From Marisediminitalea lipolytica (GTDB lineage: Bacteria > Pseudomonadota > Gammaproteobacteria > Enterobacterales > Alteromonadaceae): a stretch of 64,000 nt of DNA. The notes beneath the pieces were generated by a model. The model saw nothing but the letters and a program-made list of their open reading frames with translations. It was not told the DNA's origin and did not search any database. This document shows, piece after piece, positions 58,478 to 64,000 of the stretch. Every line of letters begins with the position of its first letter. The stretch's first letter is position 1. The DNA is taken from NCBI RefSeq assembly GCF_001758465.1, contig NZ_MJIC01000017.1, positions 34,758 to 98,757 of the forward strand, in the 5' to 3' direction. The position numbers and the translations under genes are program-made.

Positions 58478-59457
58478 TGAGACGGTTTTTATTTGCACTA
58501 GCACTTATCAGCGGCAGCAGTCAGGCTGCTGATGCTCATTATGAAGAATGGACGGCTGCCGGCGGCAAGATTAACTGGACCACGGCGCAGATTACCGCTG
58601 AAGGCTATGGCTTGCCTCCGGCCAATGTGGGCGGTAAGGCCGGTCCTTTGCTGGCATGTCGCGCGGCGGTGGTTGATGCGCAGCGTAATCTTCTCGAAGC
58701 GACCCAGGGAGTCAGGGTAACGGCGACCACGGTTATCGATAACTATATGCTCAGCAACGATGAAGTAAAAAGTCAGGTTGAAGGGATTATTCGTAATGCC
58801 AGGATTGTGAGCAGAACTCCGGCGGATGATGGAAGTTGTAAAATAGAAATGGAAATTAGCCTGCAAGGGCAAGCTTCTAAAACTATTTACGGGGAAGTTT
58901 ATCAGGAGACTGGCCTGCAAAGTCTGTATCGTTCTACATTGGATTGGTTGGGCGGTGCGCTGATCAGTAAAGCCTACGCCGAAGACGATGTTGAACTGGA
59001 AAAGCCCCTGTGGCTGCAAGAGATGGATAAGCTTAACCGACGTTTGTCGGTAATCGAGCAAAAATTCAGTGAGCAACAGCGCAAAGGCGCCGAGCCTGTA
59101 GCAAAAGATGATCTGCAACCAACCGGACTGGTGGTAGATGCACGGGGCAGTAATTTTATTCCGTCGCTGAGTCCGAAATTCCGGCAATTACGCGGTGCCG
59201 TAGTGTATCCGGATAAATCATCGTCAGGTGAGCGCTTACTGGAGCGAGGCCAGTTGGTGTCATTGTTTGCCAGGGATGTGGATTTTGCCGTACAGCACCC
59301 CGTGGTAGGCAACCGGCCCTTGTTAGTTAAAGCGTTACGCACTTATGGAGATACCCGTACCGAAATCGTGTTAGCCAGCGAATATGCCGAACGCATTATT
59401 GAACTGAATGAGCAAGGCTTCTTTAACGAAGCCGGTGTGATTATTGTTCTCGACTAA
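58477..59457 (+). CDS. LPP20-domain secreted protein, last gene of the envelope operon
   Basis: A 326-residue exported protein (signal peptide to about SQA|ADA, residue 18). It parallels the 51.8 kb gene throughout: INWTTAQITAEGYGLPP, CRAAVVDAQRNLLEATQGV, IDNYMLSND, strands ending MEISLQG, then a coiled-coil segment (LWLQEMDKLNRRLSVIEQKFSEQ) and a C-terminal domain (GLVVDARGSNFIPSLSPKF) with a counterpart there. The shared domain order suggests gene duplication inside the operon. Its start overlaps the previous stop by one base (TAATG). Tandem hairpins follow its stop. Confidence 0.75.
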   Translation: MRRFLFALALISGSSQAADAHYEEWTAAGGKINWTTAQITAEGYGLPPANVGGKAGPLLACRAAVVDAQRNLLEATQGVRVTATTVIDNYMLSNDEVKSQVEGIIRNARIVSRTPADDGSCKIEMEISLQGQASKTIYGEVYQETGLQSLYRSTLDWLGGALISKAYAEDDVELEKPLWLQEMDKLNRRLSVIEQKFSEQQRKGAEPVAKDDLQPTGLVVDARGSNFIPSLSPKFRQLRGAVVYPDKSSSGERLLERGQLVSLFARDVDFAVQHPVVGNRPLLVKALRTYGDTRTEIVLASEYAERIIELNEQGFFNEAGVIIVLD

Positions 59458-59466
59458 AATTATCTG

Positions 59467-59509
59467 GGTGACCCGTCAGGGTCACCTCCTTTCATGCTGT
59501 AGACAGCAT
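59467..59509 (+). terminator. Tandem hairpins after the envelope operon
   Basis: GGTGACCC-GTCA-GGGTCACC at 59467-59486, followed by TCCTTTC, and ATGCTGT-AG-ACAGCAT at 59494-59509 just after. The first is a probable terminator with a poor T run; the second stem has a two-base loop. They separate the operon from murB. Confidence 0.55.
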
Positions 59510-59568
59510 AGCCAACCCCAGCCGTTTTAAGGCATACTAAACGACCCCGAAGATTAACCTTTGTGTCT

Positions 59569-60561
59569 ATGCCTGATTTATCCCAACGTCACACCTTTGG
59601 AATTCACAGCCAGTGTCGCGAGCTACACGAGTTTTGCTCGGTGCCGCAATTGCTCGCTCTGTACACATCTGCCGCGCCTTGCTATGTCATGGGAGAGGGC
59701 AGTAATACAATATTTACTGATGATTACGACGGCGTGGTCCTGGTTAATAAAATTACCGGTGTGGAAGTCAGTCAGTCAGGCGACGGGGTTCGCTTAAAAG
59801 TCGGCGCCGGTGAGAACTGGCACACGCTGGTAGCCTTTACGGTAGAGCAGGGTTGGGGTGGTTTGGAAAACCTCGCGCTGATCCCCGGCTCTGTTGGTGC
59901 TGCGCCGATTCAAAATATTGGTGCCTATGGGTTGGAAGCCGGTGAGCGGATCGCCCAGGTTGATGTGGTGGATGTCAGTAATGGTGAATTGTTTAGTTTA
60001 TCGCAGTCAGAATGTGAATTTGGTTATCGTGACAGCATATTCAAACGCCCCCGGGCACAACACTGGGTCGTCACCCATGTACATTTCTGGCTACCGGCGA
60101 ACAGTAAACCCATAACGGCTTACGCGGAGCTGGCGGCTCTGGATAATCCCGGCCCTGTTGCTATTTTTAATAAGGTTATAGAAGTACGGCAGCAAAAACT
60201 GCCCGATCCGGCTGTGTTGGGTAATGCTGGCAGCTTTTTTAAAAATCCAACCATTAGCGGCGAGCACTATCATGCCTTGCAGGCTATCTGTCCGACGATA
60301 CCGGGTTTTAAGGTTAGTGATGAAGAAGTAAAGGTGCCGGCAGCCTGGCTGATTGACCAGGCTGGATTCAAGGGCGTATGTAAGGACGGCGTGTGCTGTT
60401 ACCAGCACCAGCCCCTGGTGTTGGTAAACCAGCATAAGGCAACAGGCAAAGCGCTACTGGCCTTAGCACGCGAAATCCAAAGTAAGGTGAAAGAACGCTT
60501 TGGGGTGCAACTGGCAGCAGAAGTGCGACTCATTGGCAAGCAAGGACGTGTGACGTTATGA
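59569..60561 (+). CDS. murB: UDP-N-acetylenolpyruvoylglucosamine reductase MurB (type I)
   Basis: FAD-dependent reduction of enolpyruvyl-UDP-GlcNAc to UDP-MurNAc, the second committed step of peptidoglycan precursor synthesis. About 330 residues, close to E. coli MurB. FAD-binding segment VMGEGSNTIF, PGSVGAAPIQNIGAYG, the type I sequence FGYRDSIFK, and the catalytic-serine segment LGNAGSFFKNP are present, as is the C-terminal AEVRLIG. ATG 59569 is chosen over GTG 59563 two codons upstream. The birA start overlaps its stop by four bases. Confidence 0.96.
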   Translation: MPDLSQRHTFGIHSQCRELHEFCSVPQLLALYTSAAPCYVMGEGSNTIFTDDYDGVVLVNKITGVEVSQSGDGVRLKVGAGENWHTLVAFTVEQGWGGLENLALIPGSVGAAPIQNIGAYGLEAGERIAQVDVVDVSNGELFSLSQSECEFGYRDSIFKRPRAQHWVVTHVHFWLPANSKPITAYAELAALDNPGPVAIFNKVIEVRQQKLPDPAVLGNAGSFFKNPTISGEHYHALQAICPTIPGFKVSDEEVKVPAAWLIDQAGFKGVCKDGVCCYQHQPLVLVNQHKATGKALLALAREIQSKVKERFGVQLAAEVRLIGKQGRVTL

Positions 60562-61532
60562 AATTAAAATCCCGTGAGATAAGACAGCAATTGTTATGTG
60601 TGCTGGCTGACGGTGAATTCCACTCCGGAGAAACCCTTGCCCAGACCCTGAACCTGTCACGCACAGCGATTGCCGGTCACATTAATCAGCTGATTGATTG
60701 GGGGCTGGATGTGTTTAAGGTAAAAGGAAAAGGCTACAAGCTGAACCGTCCCCTTATTTTACTCGATGAAAAAAAGATTACCGGGCAATTTACTCAGCCT
60801 GCCTATGGTGAGGTATCGGTAATCCAGGTTATCGAGTCTACTAATACCGAATTAAAAAATACTGACAGGGTCAGAGCTAACGGTGACACCATCGTTGCCG
60901 AAATTCAAACTGCAGGACGAGGACGGCATGGTCGCCAATGGCTGGCGCCGGTGGGAGGCAGTTTAACCTTTTCTATGTACTGGCGGTTTAATGATGGATA
61001 TCAGGGCATGGCCGGACTGTCCCTGTTGGTTGGCATTGCCATATGCCGTGCACTGAAAACCTGCGGATTAGATGAAGCCCGGCTAAAGTGGCCTAATGAT
61101 GTATATCTGTTTGGTAAAAAGCTGGCTGGCGTGTTAATCGAAGTAGAAGGACAGATAGGCGCCCCTGCTGATTGCATTATTGGTATTGGCTTAAATGTGG
61201 TCGTGCCACCCCACGAGTTTGAGGTAGGGCAGCCGCATATCGATATGAGTCAGGCATTAGGGCCGGATATCGACCGTAACGATGTTGCGGCTTGCATAAT
61301 AGAGCAGCTTTGGCAGATGCTGCCTGATTTTACTCAGCGTGGATTTGAACCCTATATTGACGAATGGCAACACCTCGACTGGTTTGCCGACCGCACTGTG
61401 GTGGTAAAAAGCGGCGACAAGCGGATCAGTGGTATTAACCGTGGTATTGATGCCAGTGGGGCGTTACTGCTGGAAACTGCCGATGGGATAACCCGCTTTC
61501 ATGGTGGAGAGGTAAGCCTGCGTGCAAACTAA
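60558..61532 (+). CDS. birA: Bifunctional biotin ligase/biotin operon repressor BirA
   Basis: A 324-residue protein. The N-terminal winged helix (about 1-65, GETLAQTLNLSRTAIAGHINQL) binds the bio operator, and the central domain makes biotinyl-AMP and biotinylates BCCP. The biotinyl-AMP loop AGRGRHGRQW, then LKWPNDVYLFGKKLAGVLIE and the SH3-like C-terminus (RISGINRGIDASGALLLE) are present. It overlaps murB by four bases and coaX by eleven. The murB-birA order is the same as in E. coli. Confidence 0.96.
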   Translation: MKLKSREIRQQLLCVLADGEFHSGETLAQTLNLSRTAIAGHINQLIDWGLDVFKVKGKGYKLNRPLILLDEKKITGQFTQPAYGEVSVIQVIESTNTELKNTDRVRANGDTIVAEIQTAGRGRHGRQWLAPVGGSLTFSMYWRFNDGYQGMAGLSLLVGIAICRALKTCGLDEARLKWPNDVYLFGKKLAGVLIEVEGQIGAPADCIIGIGLNVVVPPHEFEVGQPHIDMSQALGPDIDRNDVAACIIEQLWQMLPDFTQRGFEPYIDEWQHLDWFADRTVVVKSGDKRISGINRGIDASGALLLETADGITRFHGGEVSLRAN

Positions 61533-62256
61533 GTCTGTTTTGCTGGTGGATGTGGGCAATACGCGGATAAAATTTCGTCTGTTAAGCGATGATTCTTCAG
61601 CGGTGACCACGGTAGACGATTTAACAACTTTCATTACTTATGTAGAAAGCATAAAAATCACCCATCTTTTTATTGCGAATGTCGGTAAGCCGGCTGTCGA
61701 AGAAGCACTTGGGCAACTTTGTTTGCAACAACAGATTAAATTTTGTCCGGTTAAAACCGAGAGTGAAGCCTTCGGCATAAAAAATAGTTATAAAAATCCA
61801 AAAAAAATGGGCGTCGATCGATGGCTGGCCATACTGGGTGCTGCAAATTTAACCGATAAACCGTTTGCCGTAATTGATGCCGGCACCGCAGTAACGGTAG
61901 ATTTTGTGGCAAATGGTCAACATTTAGGCGGTTGGATAGCGCCAGGCTTTCATACAATGAAAAAAGCATTGCTCCAAAATACCACCCGGGTTCTTGAAGA
62001 TCAGACTATTCCGGAACAATTATCTGCCGGAACAGATACCGAAGAATGTGTGGCAATGGGGTGTCTTTCTGCCTTGCAGGGTGTTTTTTGGTCAGCGAAG
62101 CGGCGATTAAATAATCAATTTAAAGAAAATGTCATAATTTTTACCGGTGGCGATAAAAAACTGCTGACAAGTGCTTGCGACGGTGATAGTCTCAGCGCCG
62201 CGAATTTGGTGATAGACGGCCTTGCCCGCTATGCTGAAAAAGCTTCTTTTGATTGA
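61522..62256 (+). CDS. coaX: Type III pantothenate kinase CoaX
   Basis: A 244-residue ASKHA-fold kinase that phosphorylates pantothenate to start CoA synthesis. Motifs: DVGNTRIKFRL at the N-terminus, PKKMGVDRWLAILGA, VIDAGTAVTVDFV, and FTGGDKKLL. It uses a monovalent cation, and unlike CoaA it is insensitive to CoA. It occupies the place of coaA next to birA in E. coli, a common replacement in related marine bacteria. It starts with GTG, overlapping the birA end by 11 bases. Confidence 0.94.
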   Translation: MQTKSVLLVDVGNTRIKFRLLSDDSSAVTTVDDLTTFITYVESIKITHLFIANVGKPAVEEALGQLCLQQQIKFCPVKTESEAFGIKNSYKNPKKMGVDRWLAILGAANLTDKPFAVIDAGTAVTVDFVANGQHLGGWIAPGFHTMKKALLQNTTRVLEDQTIPEQLSAGTDTEECVAMGCLSALQGVFWSAKRRLNNQFKENVIIFTGGDKKLLTSACDGDSLSAANLVIDGLARYAEKASFD

Positions 62257-62333
62257 TATTGTTCAATTAAACGTCTAGGTGGTAATTAAATGACCACTTA
62301 AACAAAAAAAAGAAAATTTTTCGCAAAAGCCTA

Positions 62334-62362
62334 TTGCACTGAGTAAATCATTACTCTAGAAT
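62334..62362 (+). promoter_or_regulatory. Strong sigma-70 promoter of the tRNA-tuf operon
   Basis: TTGCAC (62334-62339), 17-base spacer, TAGAAT (62357-62362). The start point would be near 62369, about 14 bases before the first tRNA. A GC-rich discriminator (CGCACCC) follows, as in stringently controlled stable-RNA promoters. The upstream A/T-rich tract (about 62300-62325) could act as an UP element. Confidence 0.8.
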
Positions 62363-62382
62363 TCGCACCCACTTGATGAGGA

Positions 62383-62458
<76 letters not shown>

Positions 62459-62471
62459 TTCATCAATCTCT

Positions 62472-62556
62472 GGAGGGGTACCCAAGCGGTCAACGGGAGC
62501 AGACTGTAAATCTGCCGGCTCAGCCTTCGCAGGTTCGAATCCTGCCCCCTCCACCA
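62472..62556 (+). tRNA. tRNA-Tyr (anticodon GTA)
   Basis: 85 bases with encoded CCA and a long type II variable arm. Acceptor stem GGAGGGG/CCCCTCC, anticodon GTA at 62506-62508, T-loop GGTTCGAATCC. Second tRNA of the operon. Confidence 0.97.
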
Positions 62557-62588
62557 CTTTCTATGAGTGTGGCAAGAGAATTAGGAAT

Positions 62589-62663
<75 letters not shown>

Positions 62664-62671
62664 AGTCCGAT

Positions 62672-62747
62672 GCTGATATAGCTCAGTTGGTAGAGCGCAC
62701 CCTTGGTAAGGGTGAGGTCGGCAGTTCAAATCTGCCTATCAGCACCA
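62672..62747 (+). tRNA. tRNA-Thr (anticodon GGT)
   Basis: 76 bases with encoded CCA. Acceptor stem GCTGATA/TATCAGC, anticodon GGT at 62705-62707. Reads ACC/ACT. Eight bases separate it from tRNA-Gly and 65 from tuf, as in the E. coli thrU-tyrU-glyT-thrT-tufB operon. Confidence 0.97.
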
Positions 62748-62812
62748 TTTCTCCCCAGCTCATGTAAAATTTATATTCACCTAACATTGTACTTTGCTGG
62801 GATATTAGAAAA

Positions 62813-63997
62813 ATGGCAAAAGAAAAGTTTGAACGTTCGAAACCCCACGTAAACGTGGGTACTATCGGCCACGTTGACCACGGTAAAACCACTCTGACTG
62901 CAGCAATCACTACTGTTCTTGCAAAGACTTACGGTGGTTCTGCGCAAGCATTCGATCAAATCGATAACGCGCCAGAAGAAAAAGCACGTGGTATTACCAT
63001 CTCTACTTCACACGTAGAGTATGACACTCCAACTCGTCACTACGCTCACGTAGACTGTCCTGGACACGCTGACTATGTTAAAAACATGATCACCGGTGCT
63101 GCTCAGATGGACGGCGCGATCCTGGTAGTAGCTGCGACTGACGGCCCTATGCCTCAGACTCGTGAGCACATCCTGTTAGGTCGTCAGGTAGGCGTACCTT
63201 ACATCATCGTATTCATGAACAAATGTGACATGGTTGATGATGAAGAGCTGCTTGAGCTGGTTGAAATGGAAGTACGTGAACTGCTGTCTGAGTACGACTT
63301 CCCAGGTGATGACCTGCCAGTAATCCAGGGTTCTGCACTGAAAGCTCTTGAAGGCGATGCAGCGTGGGAAGCTAAGATTGTTGAGTTAGGTGAAGCACTG
63401 GATTCTTACATCCCAGAGCCAGAGCGTGACATCGATAAGCCGTTCATCCTGCCAATCGAAGACGTATTCTCAATCTCAGGTCGTGGTACTGTTGTAACTG
63501 GCCGTGTTGAGCAAGGTATCGTTAAAGTAGGTGAAGAAGTAGAAATCGTTGGTATCAAAGATACTACCAAGACTACTTGTACTGGTGTTGAAATGTTCCG
63601 TAAGCTGCTTGACGAAGGTCGTGCAGGTGAGAACGTTGGTGTTCTGTTACGTGGTACTAAGCGTGATGACGTTGAGCGTGGTCAGGTTCTTTGTAAGCCT
63701 GGTTCAATCAAGCCACACACTAAGTTTGAAGCAGAAGTATACGTACTGTCTAAAGATGAAGGCGGTCGTCACACTCCATTCTTCAAAGGTTACCGTCCAC
63801 AGTTCTACTTCCGTACAACTGACGTAACTGGTGCTGTAGAGCTGCCAGAAGGCGTAGAAATGGTAATGCCTGGTGACAACCTGAAGTTCGTAGTAGAACT
63901 GATTGCACCAATCGCGATGGACGAAGGTCTGCGCTTCGCGATCCGTGAAGGTGGTCGTACAGTAGGTGCTGGTGTTGTATCTAAAATTATCGCTTAA
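62813..63997 (+). CDS. tuf: Elongation factor Tu
   Basis: GTPase that brings aminoacyl-tRNA to the ribosome; 394 residues as in E. coli. G1 GHVDHGKTT, G2 RGITI, G3 DCPGH, G4 NKCD and the switch and domain 2/3 segments are intact. Codon use is strongly biased, as expected for a most highly expressed gene. It is the tufB-position copy, transcribed with the four upstream tRNAs. It ends three bases before the window edge. Confidence 0.98.
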   Translation: MAKEKFERSKPHVNVGTIGHVDHGKTTLTAAITTVLAKTYGGSAQAFDQIDNAPEEKARGITISTSHVEYDTPTRHYAHVDCPGHADYVKNMITGAAQMDGAILVVAATDGPMPQTREHILLGRQVGVPYIIVFMNKCDMVDDEELLELVEMEVRELLSEYDFPGDDLPVIQGSALKALEGDAAWEAKIVELGEALDSYIPEPERDIDKPFILPIEDVFSISGRGTVVTGRVEQGIVKVGEEVEIVGIKDTTKTTCTGVEMFRKLLDEGRAGENVGVLLRGTKRDDVERGQVLCKPGSIKPHTKFEAEVYVLSKDEGGRHTPFFKGYRPQFYFRTTDVTGAVELPEGVEMVMPGDNLKFVVELIAPIAMDEGLRFAIREGGRTVGAGVVSKIIA

Positions 63998-64000
63998 TCG

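Noticed and set aside
58498..59187. 229-codon open frame on the minus strand inside the last LPP20 gene
   Set aside because: It lies wholly within a gene with a signal peptide and domain pattern on the other strand, and it has no family features.
43519..59457. Flagellar H-ring operon (FlgO/FlgP/FlgT)
   Set aside because: FlgT/LPP20 resemblance exists, but there are no flagellar genes and the operon includes an MCE transporter and FN3 proteins that are foreign to that system.

Overview
The window comes from a marine-type gammaproteobacterium, most likely in the order Alteromonadales (Alteromonas and relatives). I base this on conserved gene orders shared with enteric and marine gammaproteobacteria: gppA-rhlB-trxA-(trhP)-rho, yjeT-purA, purE-purK, and murB-birA-coaX followed by tRNA-Thr, tRNA-Tyr, tRNA-Gly, tRNA-Thr and tuf. 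The genus cannot be fixed by eye. The DNA is densely coding. I see no rRNA, insertion sequence, prophage or CRISPR array.

Layout. 1-19.8 kb is mostly core metabolism: stringent-response phosphatase, RNA helicase, thioredoxin, tRNA hydroxylation, Rho, a secreted M20 amidohydrolase with a hybrid histidine kinase, a LysR regulator, purine synthesis, a copper chaperone, a PQQ-type sugar dehydrogenase, CnoX, PurA and an aldehyde dehydrogenase. 19.8-38.5 kb is a peptidoglycan and amino-sugar salvage region. It holds gamma-glutamyltransferase, an NhaC-type transporter, a lipoprotein fusing an AmiD-type amidase to a beta-lactamase-fold amidase/esterase, a lipoprotein NagZ, NagX, an M14 carboxypeptidase, MurR, NamZ, MurQ, a sodium symporter, alanine racemase, a ZIP transporter and a sugar kinase. 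Together they suggest a pathway that cuts muropeptides outside the cytoplasm and imports and phosphorylates MurNAc without a PTS. A shared inverted repeat (GAAT-N5-ATTC or one mismatch from it) lies in all three divergent promoter regions and is a candidate MurR operator.

39.4-43.2 kb holds a soluble FIST-domain chemoreceptor and a c-di-GMP enzyme with a degenerate GGDEF site and an intact EAL domain. 43.5-59.5 kb is a 16 kb run of fourteen genes on the + strand, with gaps of at most 23 bases and many 1-4 base overlaps. It encodes several LPP20/FlgT-like periplasmic proteins, CsgG-like lipoproteins, a protein with eight fibronectin type III repeats, an MltC-like transglycosylase, TPR proteins and a complete MlaE/MlaF/MlaD-like MCE transporter whose ATPase has lost most of its nucleotide-binding residues. 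I know of no described system with this composition, and it is my main candidate for something new. 59.6-64 kb returns to the core with murB, birA, coaX, four tRNAs and tuf.
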